A stretch of DNA of 44,351 nt from an uncultured Bacteroidales bacterium (GCA_902783885.1 CACZSQ010000069.1:1-44351); one strand, 5' to 3'; positions 1-8,645 are shown, counted from the stretch's first letter. A program made the numbers and translations. The notes: generated by a model not told the origin, from the letters alone.

Positions 1-1698
1 ATTCAGATAACGGAATTGTGCAAGAGCCACTTTATAGGACTTAACATCCGTAGCCCCCTCGGGGGCCGAATGGGGGGCCACCCCTTCGCCTTTTCTTAGT
101 TCATCCATCGCGGCGTGGAGATGGCCGTAGGTGCTGCCGAAGCCCACGATGAGGAGGTCGGCATCGTCCTTGTCACCTTCCACTTCGAGGTCGGGGACTT
201 CAATCTTCGCAATCTTCTCGGCGCGCAGACGAGTCATCAGGTCGTGGTTCTCAGGATTCGTGCTGATAGCACCCGTCTTGTTGTCCTTTTCCAGTCCACC
301 GAGGATATGCTCGAAGCCCTCGCGACCAGGCACAGCCCAATAGCGGGTGCCGTTCTCGGCGCGCATATAGGGTGTCCAGCTGCCGCGAAGTTCCTCTGGC
401 ACGTAAGGCGGGTTGATGGCGGGGTACTCCTCCAGCTTCGGGAGCTTGAAGGCACCGCTGCCGTTGGCGATGAAGGCGTCGGTCAAGAGCACCACGGGCG
501 TCATGTGCTCCAGGGCCATCTTCGAAGCATCGTAGGCTGCATCGAAGCAGTCGGTGGGGGAGAGGGCTGCGATGACGGGCATCGGGCTCTCGCCGTTGCG
601 GCCGAAGAGGACCTGCAGCAAGTCCGTCTGCTCGGACTTTGTGGGCAGGCCTGTGGCAGGGCCGCCGCGCTGCACGTCGAGAACCACGAGGGGCAGTTCC
701 ATGATGACGGCCAGGTTCATGGCCTCGCTCTTCAGGCAGATGCCGGGGCCGGAAGTGCTGGTGACAGCCAGAGCACCGGCAAAGCTGGCGCCGACAGCCG
801 ATGCGCAACCGGCAATCTCATCCTCGCACTGCACCGTCTTCACGCCGAGGCTCTTGTGCTTCGACAGCTCGTGGAGCACGTCAGTGGCAGGTGTGATGGG
901 GTAGCTGCCCAGGTAGAGTTGCAGGCCTGCCTTCTCGGCAGCGGCGATGAAGCCGTAGGCCGTGGCTTTGTTGCCCGTGATGTCCATATAACGTCCGGGC
1001 ACCTTCGTCTTCGACTCGATGCGATAGACGTTCATGGCCGAGGAGTGGGTGTTGTGACCGTAGTCGTAGCCCGCTTGGATGACCTTGATGTTAGCCTCTG
1101 CGATGGCCGGCTTCTTGGCGAACTTCTCGCGCAGGAAGTTGAAGGCGATGTCGAGGTCGCGGCTGAAGAGCCAGCAGACGAGGCCGAGGGCGAACATGTT
1201 GCGGCACTTGAGAACGCTCTTCACATCCATGCCTGTGTCTGCGAGGGCGTCCTTCACCATTGTGGTGAGGGGGCAAGCGATGACGCGGTCGGGATCCACG
1301 CCCATCTCGGCGATGTAGTCGGGGGTTTTGAACTCAGCTTTCTCCAAGTCCTTGGGGCCGAAAGCATCGGTATCGATGATGATAGTGGCGTTGGGCTTGG
1401 CATAGCGCAGCTGTGTCTTGAAGGCTGCTGCGTTCATGGCCACGAGCACGTCGCACTGATCACCCGGCGTATAGACCTTGCCGGCACCGATGTGCACCTG
1501 AAAACCCGAGACACCTGTCAGTGAGCCCTGCGGGGCGCGGATGTCTGCGGGATAGTCGGGGAATGTGGAGATACTGTTGCCCACGGTGGCTGACACCGTG
1601 GAAAAGATGTTGCCGGCGAGTTGCATTCCGTCGCCGCTGTCGCCAGAGAAGCGGACTACCACCTGCTCCAGCTCTTGAATGTTTAAACTATCTGCCAT
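1..1698 (-). CDS. korA: 2-oxoglutarate:ferredoxin oxidoreductase, alpha subunit (partial, 3' end outside window)
   Basis: The reading frame is open on the minus strand from ATG at 1698 to the window edge, so about 566 residues are visible and the C-terminus is missing. The protein is the fused gamma/alpha subunit that, with KorB, oxidises 2-oxoacids to acyl-CoA and reduces ferredoxin in the cytoplasm. The N-terminus (RFSGDSGDGMQLAG, about residues 15-28) is the gamma-type domain. Motifs GHNTHSS, DITGN and SYPITPATDVLHEL (about 264-278) mark the alpha pyrimidine-binding domain; the last favours Kor over pyruvate-type enzymes. Near residues 534-551 (about positions 41-95) there is an extra GC-rich stretch reading VAPHSAPEGATDV between ELRKGEG and YKVALAQFRYLN, which looks like an in-frame repeat insertion. 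korB would be expected beyond the edge. A promoter-like element lies at 1812-1820, and a heptamer repeat fills the leader. Confidence 0.93.
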   Translation of the reverse strand, partial: MADSLNIQELEQVVVRFSGDSGDGMQLAGNIFSTVSATVGNSISTFPDYPADIRAPQGSLTGVSGFQVHIGAGKVYTPGDQCDVLVAMNAAAFKTQLRYAKPNATIIIDTDAFGPKDLEKAEFKTPDYIAEMGVDPDRVIACPLTTMVKDALADTGMDVKSVLKCRNMFALGLVCWLFSRDLDIAFNFLREKFAKKPAIAEANIKVIQAGYDYGHNTHSSAMNVYRIESKTKVPGRYMDITGNKATAYGFIAAAEKAGLQLYLGSYPITPATDVLHELSKHKSLGVKTVQCEDEIAGCASAVGASFAGALAVTSTSGPGICLKSEAMNLAVIMELPLVVLDVQRGGPATGLPTKSEQTDLLQVLFGRNGESPMPVIAALSPTDCFDAAYDASKMALEHMTPVVLLTDAFIANGSGAFKLPKLEEYPAINPPYVPEELRGSWTPYMRAENGTRYWAVPGREGFEHILGGLEKDNKTGAISTNPENHDLMTRLRAEKIAKIEVPDLEVEGDKDDADLLIVGFGSTYGHLHAAMDELRKGEGVAPHSAPEGATDVKSYKVALAQFRYLN

Positions 1699-1703
1699 AT
1701 GTT

Positions 1704-1800
1704 GAGTTTAGAGTTTAGAGTTTAGAGTTTAGAGTTTAGAGTTGAGTGTTTAAAGTTGAGTGTTGAGTGTTTAATGTTGGGTGCTTGGTGTTTGGTGTTG
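1704..1800. repeat. Degenerate tandem heptamer array in the korA leader
   Basis: Thirteen 7-bp units and a partial one run from 1704 to 1800. The first five are identical (GAGTTTA at 1704, 1711, 1718, 1725, 1732). The next ones decay (GAGTTGA, GTGTTTA, AAGTTGA, GTGTTGA, GTGTTTA, ATGTTGG, GTGCTTG, GTGTTTG). The perfect end lies 6 bp from the korA start codon. On the transcribed minus strand the unit reads TAAACTC and occupies the place of a ribosome binding site. The gradient from perfect to degenerate suggests expansion at the korA-proximal end. Confidence 0.9.
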
Positions 1801-1811
1801 TTAAAAATCGC

Positions 1812-1820
1812 GCAAAAATA
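1812..1820 (-). promoter_or_regulatory. Bacteroidetes-type -7 element for korA
   Basis: GCAAAAATA on the plus strand reads TATTTTTGC on the minus strand, matching TAnnTTTGC. It lies about 115 bp upstream of the korA ATG, so the heptamer array would be within the transcribed leader. The dyad-like CACAT...ATGTG at 1821-1840 lies just upstream. The rest of the gap to 2013 shows nothing else recognisable apart from the plus-strand promoter at 1977. Confidence 0.6.
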
Positions 1821-1976
1821 CACATTATTTATAATATGTGGGCGTGGAAGCTGACAAAATATCTTTCATAACGCGTTTTTTATGACAAAAAGCAAAAACA
1901 ATACCATCGTTTGGGCTAATTCCTACGTTTTAATTTTTTTTCAATGATTCATCAGCTCTATGTTTCAACTTTTCAC

Positions 1977-1985
1977 TACCTTTGC
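1977..1985 (+). promoter_or_regulatory. -7 element for the flavodiiron gene
   Basis: TACCTTTGC matches TAnnTTTGC, 28 bp before the ATG at 2014. It lies inside the longer open frame that begins at 1960, which argues against that earlier start. Confidence 0.65.
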
Positions 1986-2013
1986 GCCGCAAAACAGAAA
2001 ACAAACATCAATA

Positions 2014-3195
2014 ATGATCAAAAACATCACCGCAGACATCCGCTACATCGGTGTCGATGACCCTGAACAGCTGTTGTTTGAAAATCAGTACCACACGCCC
2101 GACGGCATGTGCTATAACTCCTATGTAATCCTCGATGAGAAAGTGGCCGTCATGGACACAAGTGACAGCCGAACCATGGACGCCTGGAAAGAGAACCTGC
2201 AGGAAGCACTTGCAGGTCGTAAGCCGGACTACCTCTTCGTACACCACTTGGAGCCAGACCACGCAGGCGGCATCGCCGAGATGTGCGCACTCTATCCCGA
2301 CATGCAAATCGTGTGCTCGGCCAAGGCCAAGCAGATGATGCCGCAATATGTTACCGTTCCCGAGGTTACTCCCGAGGGTAAAGAGCGTGTGCTCACTGTC
2401 AAAGAAGGTGACACACTCTCACTCGGCCGTCATACCTTGCGTTTCATGATGGCTCCGATGGTCCACTGGCCCGAGGTCATGACCAGCTACGACGAGACAG
2501 ACCGCGTGCTGTTCTCGGCTGACGGCTTCGGGAAATTCGGCGTTTACGATGCCGATGCTGATGACTGGGCCTGTGAGGCTCGCCGCTACTATTTTAATAT
2601 CTGCGGCAAGTACGGTCAGCCCGTCAGCACTCTTCTGAAGAAGGTTGCAGCACTTGACGTCCAGAAGATTCTTCCCCTGCACGGTCCCGTGCTTGAGGGT
2701 GAGAAGATGGTTGAGGCCTTGCGCCTTTACACGATCTGGAGCGCCTACGACGTAGAGACCGAGGGCGTGTTCATCGCCCATGCCAGCATCCACGGCAATA
2801 CAGCCGCTGCCGCCGAGCGTCTCGTAGAGATCCTCAAGGCCAAGGGCTGCCCGAAAGTAGCCGTCAGCGACCTCTGCCGCGATGATCTGGGCGAGGCCAT
2901 CGAGGACGCTTTCCGTTATGGCAAGATGATCTGTATGGCCAGCAGCTATGATGCCGGTGTCTTCCCGCCGATGTACGACTTCCTGCACCATCTCGACATC
3001 AAGGCTTACCAGCGTCGTCGCGTAGGTCTTGTGGAGAACGGCTCCTGGGCCCCGAGTGCAGCCAAGACAATGCGACCGATGCTAGAGGGCATGAAGCAGG
3101 TGGAGATCGTAGAACCTGTCGTCACGTTGCGTGGCGCTATGAAGGACGCTGACCTCCCTCAGCTCGAAGCGTTGGCTGATGCCATTCTTGCATAA
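2014..3195 (+). CDS. FprA-family A-type flavoprotein (flavodiiron protein)
   Basis: This 393-residue protein is a flavodiiron oxidase/reductase that reduces O2 and/or NO to protect an anaerobe's cytoplasm. The N-terminal metallo-beta-lactamase-like domain carries the diiron ligand signature H78-x-E80-x-D82-H83, followed by a His in MVHWPEV, an Asp in LFSADGFG and a His in PLHGPVL. From about residue 250 there is a flavodoxin domain (FIAHASIHGNT as the FMN phosphate loop; ASSYDAGVFPP). No C-terminal rubredoxin domain is present, so electrons must come from a separate donor. I chose ATG 2014 because the upstream ATG at 1960 precedes a promoter element at 1977-1985. The next gene starts 6 bp after the stop, so the two are probably cotranscribed. 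Confidence 0.93.
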   Translation: MIKNITADIRYIGVDDPEQLLFENQYHTPDGMCYNSYVILDEKVAVMDTSDSRTMDAWKENLQEALAGRKPDYLFVHHLEPDHAGGIAEMCALYPDMQIVCSAKAKQMMPQYVTVPEVTPEGKERVLTVKEGDTLSLGRHTLRFMMAPMVHWPEVMTSYDETDRVLFSADGFGKFGVYDADADDWACEARRYYFNICGKYGQPVSTLLKKVAALDVQKILPLHGPVLEGEKMVEALRLYTIWSAYDVETEGVFIAHASIHGNTAAAAERLVEILKAKGCPKVAVSDLCRDDLGEAIEDAFRYGKMICMASSYDAGVFPPMYDFLHHLDIKAYQRRRVGLVENGSWAPSAAKTMRPMLEGMKQVEIVEPVVTLRGAMKDADLPQLEALADAILA

Positions 3196-3201
3196 ACAAC
3201 T

Positions 3202-3987
3202 ATGGCTGACCTCATCACCAGCACACAGAATCCCAAAATCAAGCACTTGCTGACGCTCCAGCAGAAATCGTCAGAGCGCCGCAAGAGCGGCTTGTTCGTG
3301 GTCGAAGGCCGACGCGAACTGGAACATTGCCTGACAGCTGGATATGAGGTGGCGTGCGTGTTCGCACTGGAGGGTGTGCAACTGCCTGTTAACCTTCCCG
3401 TGCAAGCCGTCTCGCAAAACGTCTATGAGCGCATTGCCTACCGTGGTTCCACCGAAGGCGTTGTCGCTGTTGTGCGTGCCAGGACACTTACACTCGGAGA
3501 TCTCAACAGTCTCCATTTGGAGAGCGCGACTCCCCTTTACGTTGTCTTAGAGTCTGTGGAGAAACCCGGCAACCTGGGCGCTGTGTTGCGCTCTGCCGAT
3601 GCTGCCGCAGCCGATGCTGTCATCGTCTGCGACCCACTGACCGACCTATATAATCCAAACCTGATACGCGCTTCCATCGGAGCTGTCTTCAGTGTTCCCG
3701 TCGTTGCGTGTACGTCTGAGGACTGCATCGCATGGTTGAAAGAGCGTGGCATCCGTATCCTCACGGCACAGCTTCAGGACTCCGAGCTCTACTATGATAC
3801 TGATATGCAAGGCCCCACAGCCATCGTCATGGGCACGGAGGCTACGGGGCTGACAGAGAAGTGGCGGCAGGCCGCCGATGCGCATATCCGCATCCCGATG
3901 CTCGGACAGCTGGACTCGCTCAATGTGTCCGTCTCGGCGGCTATACTCCTCTTTGAGGCGGTGCGACAACGAGGCTGCAACACCTAA
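3202..3987 (+). CDS. TrmH/SpoU-family RNA 2'-O-methyltransferase
   Basis: A 261-residue SPOUT methyltransferase that uses S-adenosylmethionine to methylate ribose 2'-OH in rRNA or tRNA. The N-terminal part (STQNPKIKHLLTLQ...FVVEGRRELEH, residues 6-45) is the substrate-binding domain typical of RlmB/TrmH-like proteins. The three SpoU motifs are visible: EKPGNLGAVLRSADA (motif 1), IVMGTEATGL (motif 2) and IPMLGQLDSLNVSVSAAI (motif 3), which form the knotted cofactor site. The exact RNA target cannot be read from sequence. It follows the flavodiiron gene by 6 bp, and the sulfatase starts 33 bp downstream. Confidence 0.9.
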   Translation: MADLITSTQNPKIKHLLTLQQKSSERRKSGLFVVEGRRELEHCLTAGYEVACVFALEGVQLPVNLPVQAVSQNVYERIAYRGSTEGVVAVVRARTLTLGDLNSLHLESATPLYVVLESVEKPGNLGAVLRSADAAAADAVIVCDPLTDLYNPNLIRASIGAVFSVPVVACTSEDCIAWLKERGIRILTAQLQDSELYYDTDMQGPTAIVMGTEATGLTEKWRQAADAHIRIPMLGQLDSLNVSVSAAILLFEAVRQRGCNT

Positions 3988-4020
3988 ATGAACAGAAACA
4001 ACTAACCCGACCTAAAGTAC

Positions 4021-5625
4021 ATGAAACGTGAAACCTCCCTCCTGCTCCTGATGTCGATGCAGGCTCCTCTGTGGGCGCAGACCGCGCGCCCCAACATCGT
4101 CTATATCATGACGGACGACCACACAGCGCAGATGATGTCGTGCTACGATACGCGCTTTGTGGAGACGCCCAATCTCGATCGCATTGCGCGCGACGGCGTT
4201 CGCTTCACACATAGCTACGTCGCCAATTCGCTTTCCGGACCCAGCCGAGCTTGTATGCTCACGGGAAAGCACTCTCACAAGAACGGTTTCACCAACAACG
4301 AGCACGGGGTCTTTGACGGTTCTCAACAGACGATGCCCAAGCTGCTGCAGGCCGCCGGCTATGAGACAGCGCTCATAGGCAAATGGCATCTCGTCAGCAC
4401 TCCCACCGGCTTTGACCATTGGGAAATCCTGCCCGCACAAGGGGACTACTATAATCCCACCTTCATCCGTCAGGACGGTACTCACGCTGTGGACAGCGGT
4501 TATGTCACGCGCATCATCACCGACAAGGCGCTGGCGTGGATGGAGCATAGAGGCGAGAAGCCCTTTGCCCTTTTCATCCATCACAAGGCGTGCCATCGTG
4601 CGTGGCTGCCTGCTCTCGAAGACCTGACGCTCTACGAGGACACCGCTTTTCCCTTGCCGCCCGAGTTCCACGATGATTATGCAACCCGTGAAGCTGCTGC
4701 CAAGACAGAGATGGAGATAGGCAAGGATATGGATATCGTCTATGACACAAAGATGTTTGTCAGTCACGATGAGACACCTGCCACCATTCACTCAGGCGCT
4801 TACGAACGTATGATAGGACGGCTCTCAAAAGATGAGCGCAAACAGTATGACGACTTCTATGTTCCCCTCTCGCGAGACTTCTATGAGAAATGGGGCAAGG
4901 ACTATAACTTCCGGCCGCTGCAGGTACAGAGCAGTGTACCGGGAAGCCGTGATGCCGAACTGCTGGAGTGGAAATACCAGCGTTATATGCGCGACTATGC
5001 CAAGGTCGTGCACTCGCTGGATCAGGAGGTTGGGCGCGTCCTCGACTATCTGGAGCAGAAAGGCCTCTTGGATAACACACTTGTGGTCTATACCTCCGAT
5101 CAGGGCTTCTATATGGGCGAGCATGGTTGGTTCGACAAGCGTTTCATGTACGAGGAGAGTCTCAGCACCCCCCTCGTGATGCACCTCCCCAAAGGCTTTG
5201 AACGGCGCGGAATCGTCGATGAAATGGTTCAAAACATTGACTACGCCCCCACCTTCCTCGACTTGGCAGGCGCTCCAATCCCTTCAGATATACAAGGTGT
5301 ATCCCTCCTTCCGTTGCTCAAGGGGAAGGCTGCTACCAAGGCTGACAAGAAAGCCGTCAAGCAGTGGCGCGATGCTATCTACTACCACTATTATGAATAT
5401 CCGGCCGAGCACGCTGTTCGCCGCCATTATGGCATTCGCACGGACCGCTACAAACTCATTCATTTCTATGGGCACGACATCGACGCTTGGGAACTCTTCG
5501 ACCTGAAGACCGACCCGCACGAACTGCATAATCTGTATGGTCAGCCCAGCATGGAAGGAGTTCAGAAGCAGCTTCATCAGCGGTTGGAAGCTCTCCAAAT
5601 CCAGTACGATGACCCTCAACGATGA
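4021..5625 (+). CDS. Exported S-type sulfatase (family S1)
   Basis: A 534-residue sulfatase with a signal peptide (about residues 1-20, ending PLWAQ), so it probably acts in the periplasm on sulfated glycan fragments. The metal site begins with NIVYIMTDDH (D32, D33). The catalytic signature is S72-G-P-S-R76 followed by ACMLTGKHSH. Serine rather than cysteine at position 72 means it needs an anaerobic radical-SAM formylglycine-generating enzyme (anSME), which is not in this window. The C-terminal half has TSDQGFYMGEHGWFDK and RTDRYKLIHFY, typical of the family. The overall pattern resembles N-acetylglucosamine-6-sulfatase-like members, but substrate is inference. There is no SusC/SusD pair or glycosidase nearby, so it is an orphan outside any utilisation locus. 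Confidence 0.9.
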   Translation: MKRETSLLLLMSMQAPLWAQTARPNIVYIMTDDHTAQMMSCYDTRFVETPNLDRIARDGVRFTHSYVANSLSGPSRACMLTGKHSHKNGFTNNEHGVFDGSQQTMPKLLQAAGYETALIGKWHLVSTPTGFDHWEILPAQGDYYNPTFIRQDGTHAVDSGYVTRIITDKALAWMEHRGEKPFALFIHHKACHRAWLPALEDLTLYEDTAFPLPPEFHDDYATREAAAKTEMEIGKDMDIVYDTKMFVSHDETPATIHSGAYERMIGRLSKDERKQYDDFYVPLSRDFYEKWGKDYNFRPLQVQSSVPGSRDAELLEWKYQRYMRDYAKVVHSLDQEVGRVLDYLEQKGLLDNTLVVYTSDQGFYMGEHGWFDKRFMYEESLSTPLVMHLPKGFERRGIVDEMVQNIDYAPTFLDLAGAPIPSDIQGVSLLPLLKGKAATKADKKAVKQWRDAIYYHYYEYPAEHAVRRHYGIRTDRYKLIHFYGHDIDAWELFDLKTDPHELHNLYGQPSMEGVQKQLHQRLEALQIQYDDPQR

Positions 5626-5666
5626 AATATTTTGCTGCTTAGAGGCGTTAAATCATAAATTATGAC

Positions 5667-5675
5667 TACCTTTGC
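5667..5675 (+). promoter_or_regulatory. -7 element for the CoA transferase gene
   Basis: TACCTTTGC lies 31 bp before ATG 5707 and overlaps an in-frame upstream ATG (5662), so translation very probably starts at 5707. It gives the CoA transferase its own promoter after the sulfatase. Confidence 0.7.
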
Positions 5676-5706
5676 AGCCGCAAAACGATATTTTAGCATA
5701 AACTCA

Positions 5707-7218
5707 ATGGAAATCAAACGTATTCAGGCTGCCGAAGCCGCAGCAATGATTGAGAATGGCCACACGCTGGGTCTCTCAGGCTTCACACCTGCCGGCGTGC
5801 CCAAGTGCGTCACCGCTGAGGTGGCAAAGAAAGCTCACGCAGAGCACGAAGCAGGACGTCCTTTCAAAGTTAACATCTTCACTGGTGCCAGCACGGGACA
5901 GAGCTGCGACGGTATGCTTGCCAACGAGCAGGCTATCGGCCTGCGTGCTCCCTACACCACCAATCCCGACTTCCGCAAGCACGTCAACCTCAATGAGATT
6001 CGCTACACAGACCTGAATCTCTCCAATATGGCTACACAGATTCGTCAGGGTTATCTCGGCGATGTGGACTGGGCTATCATCGAGGCTTGCGACGTGGAGA
6101 TTCACGGTTCCAAGGCACATATCTTCCTGACCGCCGCCGGTGGTATCAGCCCCACCGTATGCCGTCTGGCAAAGCGCGGTATCTTCGTGGAACTCAACGC
6201 CTTCCATAGCCCTAAGAGTAAGGGCCTGCACGATGTCTATGAAATTGAGTACCACCCTTACCGTACACCGATTAACATCACCAAGCCCAGCGACCGCATC
6301 GGTAAGCCTTATGTAGAAGTAGATGCAGACCGCATCCTTGGTATCATTGAGTGTAACATCCCCGATGAAGCACGTGCTTTCAAAGATCCGGATCCCATCA
6401 CCACCAAGATTGGTCAGAACGTGGCCGACTTCCTCGTTCAGAACATGCGCGAGGGTAAGATTCCTCCCACTTTCTTGAATCTTCAGAGCGGTGTAGGCAG
6501 CGGTGCCAACGCAGTCCTTGGCGCTCTCGGCCACAGCACCGAAGTGCCTAACTTCAATATCTATACAGAGGTGCTTCAGGACGCTCCCGTGCAGCTCATG
6601 CGCGAAGGCCGCGTGCTCAGTGCCAGTGCCTGCTCGCTGACCGTCACCAACGAGTGCCTGAAAGGCATCTATGATGATATTGACTTCTTCAAGGATAAGC
6701 TCGTGTTGCGTCCCTCGGAGATCTCCAACAATCCTGAGGTCATTGCGCGAATTGGCGTGTGCTCTCTCAATACCGCCATCGAAGCAGACATCTATGGTCA
6801 CGTGAACTCCACCAAGATTTGCGGCACAAAGATGATGAACGGCATCGGCGGTAGCGCTGACTTCACCTGCAACAGCTACCTCAGCATCTTCACCTGTGGC
6901 TCCACCACCAAGGGCGGCGCCATCTCCAGTATCGTTCCTTTCGCCAGCCACATCGACCACACCAGTCACTTTGTGGACGCCGTCATCACCGAGTACGGCG
7001 TGGCTGACCTGCGTGGCAAATGCGCCATGGAGAAGGCCGAGGAACTCATCAAGGTGGCTCATCCCGATTATCAGCCTCTGCTCCGTGACTACCTCCGTTA
7101 TGCAGAGAAGTACAGCGGGCATACGCACCACTGCCTCAGCGCAGCTTTCGCAATGCACGATACCTTCCTCCGCAAGGGTGATATGCGCCTTACCGATCTG
7201 GCTGAGTACGTCAAGTAA
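5707..7218 (+). CDS. Acetyl-CoA hydrolase/transferase family protein (succinyl-CoA:acetate CoA-transferase type)
   Basis: A 503-residue class I CoA transferase. It probably moves CoA between succinyl-CoA or propionyl-CoA and acetate in the fermentative pathway that makes succinate, propionate and acetate. The N-terminus (LGLSGFTPAGVPKCV) and NIFTGASTGQSCDG are typical of the AarC/Cat1 group. NLQSGVGSGANAVL is the glycine-rich CoA-binding loop. The catalytic glutamate is expected at E288 in NIYTEVLQDAP. GVADLRGK near the C-terminus is the second family motif. Length fits the family (about 500). The exact acyl substrate cannot be told from sequence. It has its own promoter (5667-5675) and terminator (7244-7279), so it is likely monocistronic and well expressed. 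Confidence 0.92.
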   Translation: MEIKRIQAAEAAAMIENGHTLGLSGFTPAGVPKCVTAEVAKKAHAEHEAGRPFKVNIFTGASTGQSCDGMLANEQAIGLRAPYTTNPDFRKHVNLNEIRYTDLNLSNMATQIRQGYLGDVDWAIIEACDVEIHGSKAHIFLTAAGGISPTVCRLAKRGIFVELNAFHSPKSKGLHDVYEIEYHPYRTPINITKPSDRIGKPYVEVDADRILGIIECNIPDEARAFKDPDPITTKIGQNVADFLVQNMREGKIPPTFLNLQSGVGSGANAVLGALGHSTEVPNFNIYTEVLQDAPVQLMREGRVLSASACSLTVTNECLKGIYDDIDFFKDKLVLRPSEISNNPEVIARIGVCSLNTAIEADIYGHVNSTKICGTKMMNGIGGSADFTCNSYLSIFTCGSTTKGGAISSIVPFASHIDHTSHFVDAVITEYGVADLRGKCAMEKAEELIKVAHPDYQPLLRDYLRYAEKYSGHTHHCLSAAFAMHDTFLRKGDMRLTDLAEYVK

Positions 7219-7243
7219 CAGCTACTTCAAACTGATATATGAT

Positions 7244-7279
7244 GGGGCTGTGTCGATTGAACGACACAGCCCCTTTTCT
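7244..7279 (+). terminator. Rho-independent terminator of the CoA transferase gene
   Basis: A perfect 12-bp stem, GGGGCTGTGTCG (7244-7255) and CGACACAGCCCC (7262-7273), with a 6-nt loop and a TTTTCTT tail. The stem core is the same as in the terminator after mdh at 19846. Confidence 0.92.
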
Positions 7280-7342
7280 TAATTACTGATGAAAGAGTAT
7301 CGCTTGCCTAATCTTACGCAAGAAGCCTCTTTATCTTACGTT

Positions 7343-7409
7343 CGGAAGATGCTGCATCTTAAGCACAGAAGATGCTACATCTTATGCCGGAAGATGCTAC
7401 GTCTTATGT
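7343..7409. repeat. Three tandem 22-23-bp repeats, each with an internal palindrome
   Basis: Units at 7343-7365, 7366-7387 and 7388-7409 share the pattern CGGAAGATGCTACATCTTATG. Each unit contains a small palindrome, AAGATG-CTG/CTA-CATCTT (CGTCTT in the third). The array sits between the terminator at 7244 and the 3' end of asd. It could act as a run of weak hairpins at the asd mRNA end or be a relic of repeat expansion. No coding potential is seen in 7280-7462. Confidence 0.85.
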
Positions 7410-7462
7410 GAACAAGACGTGAATGTTACGGTCGTAGGATGATGAAGCTATGGTGAAGACGT

Positions 7463-8473
7463 TTACTTGATGTTGCCAACTCTGAGCAAGTACTCAGCTA
7501 TCTGCACGGCGTTGAGGGCGGCACCCTTCTTGATCTGGTCGCCGCAGAGCCAGAAGGTGAGTCCGTTCTCATTGGCGAGGTCCTTGCGGATGCGGCCCAC
7601 GAAGACATCGTCGAGGCCTGCAGTGAACAAGGGCATCGGGTACTTCTTATTGGCGGGGTCATCGACCAGTGTCACGCCATCCGCCTTGGCAAAGGCTTCG
7701 CGCGCCTGCTCCGGCGTGATGGGTTTCTCAGTCTCTATCCACACGGCTTCGGAGTGGCTGCGCAGCGAGGGCACACGCACGCACATGGCCGAGCAGGCGG
7801 CATCGGTGTGCATGATTTTGCGTGTCTCGTTGAACATCTTCATCTCTTCCTTCGTGTAACCATTGTCGGTGAAGACGTCGATTTGCGGAATCACATTGTA
7901 GGCCAGCTGGTAGGCGAACTTCTCCACAGGAGGTTCCTTGCCGTCGAGCACGGCGCGGTACTGTTGTTCGAGCTCTGCCATGGCTGCGGCACCGGCACCG
8001 CTGGCGGCCTGGTAGCTGGCGATGTGGATGCGCTTGATGTGGCTAATCTTCTCCAGCGGCTGCAGACAGACGACCATCATGATGGTTGTGCAGTTGGGGT
8101 TGGCGATGATGCCGCGAGGCCGGTTGAGGGCATCCTCGGCGTTGCACTCGGGTACTACGAGGGGCACATCTTCATCCATGCGGAAGGCGCTGGAGTTGTC
8201 AATCATCACGGCGCCGTACTTGGTGATGGTCTCGGCAAACTCCTTGGAGGTGCCGCCGCCGGCAGATGTGAAAGCGATGTCCACGCCCTTGAAGTCGTCG
8301 TTGTGCTGTAGCAACTTCACTTCATAGTCCTTACCGCGGAACGTATATTTGCGGCCGGCGCTACGCTGGCTGCCGAAGAGCACCAGCTCGTCGATGGGGA
8401 AGTTGCGCTCGTCGAGAACGCGGAGAAACTCTTGACCTACGGCACCGCTGGCGCCTACGATTGCTACTTTCAT
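7463..8473 (-). CDS. asd: Aspartate-semialdehyde dehydrogenase
   Basis: A 336-residue NADP-dependent enzyme that reduces aspartyl phosphate to aspartate semialdehyde, the branch point to lysine/diaminopimelate, threonine and methionine. The N-terminal [12 protein letters not shown] is the nucleotide-binding loop. The nucleophile is C128 in NPNCTT. The general base is expected at H240 in [23 protein letters not shown] is a conserved substrate-site segment. Length and order are standard. It stands alone on the minus strand with a promoter-like element at 8526-8534. The leader between the two contains heptamers (8477-8520). Confidence 0.95.
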   Translation of the reverse strand: MKVAIVGASGAVGQEFLRVLDERNFPIDELVLFGSQRSAGRKYTFRGKDYEVKLLQHNDDFKGVDIAFTSAGGGTSKEFAETITKYGAVMIDNSSAFRMDEDVPLVVPECNAEDALNRPRGIIANPNCTTIMMVVCLQPLEKISHIKRIHIASYQAASGAGAAAMAELEQQYRAVLDGKEPPVEKFAYQLAYNVIPQIDVFTDNGYTKEEMKMFNETRKIMHTDAACSAMCVRVPSLRSHSEAVWIETEKPITPEQAREAFAKADGVTLVDDPANKKYPMPLFTAGLDDVFVGRIRKDLANENGLTFWLCGDQIKKGAALNAVQIAEYLLRVGNIK

Positions 8474-8476
8474 GTT

Positions 8477-8520
8477 CGTTTAGCGTTTGATTTCTTATTC
8501 GTTTAACGTTTAACGTATTG
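8477..8520. repeat. Heptamer repeats in the asd leader
   Basis: CGTTTAG (8477) and CGTTTGA (8484) are followed, after a 9-bp gap, by CGTTTAA (8500), CGTTTAA (8507) and CGTATTG (8514). As at korA, the units lie between the likely promoter (8526-8534, minus) and the ATG (8473), directly before the start codon. Confidence 0.75.
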
Positions 8521-8525
8521 CGGGC

Positions 8526-8534
8526 GCAAAGGTA
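8526..8534 (-). promoter_or_regulatory. -7 element for asd
   Basis: GCAAAGGTA on the plus strand reads TACCTTTGC on the minus strand, 52 bp upstream of the asd ATG. Confidence 0.65.
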
Positions 8535-8645
8535 CAACTTTCTGATGAAAAAAGAATCAAGAATGATGAAAAAAGCATCGTGGACAGCGAAAAGAGGAGG
8601 TGAGAAAAGAAAAACGGCGCGAATGGAAGGGAAATAGCGTTGAAC

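Noticed and set aside
115-1524. Long plus-strand open frame of 469 codons
   Set aside because: It is antisense to korA, which is clearly coding on the minus strand with recognisable motifs. High GC gives long shadow frames.
1704-1800. Heptamer array considered as a CRISPR or iteron origin
   Set aside because: There are no spacers, units are 7 bp and decay gradually, and no rep or cas gene is near.
5776-7158. Long minus-strand open frame of 460 codons
   Set aside because: Antisense shadow of the CoA transferase. It has no recognisable motif, promoter or start region.
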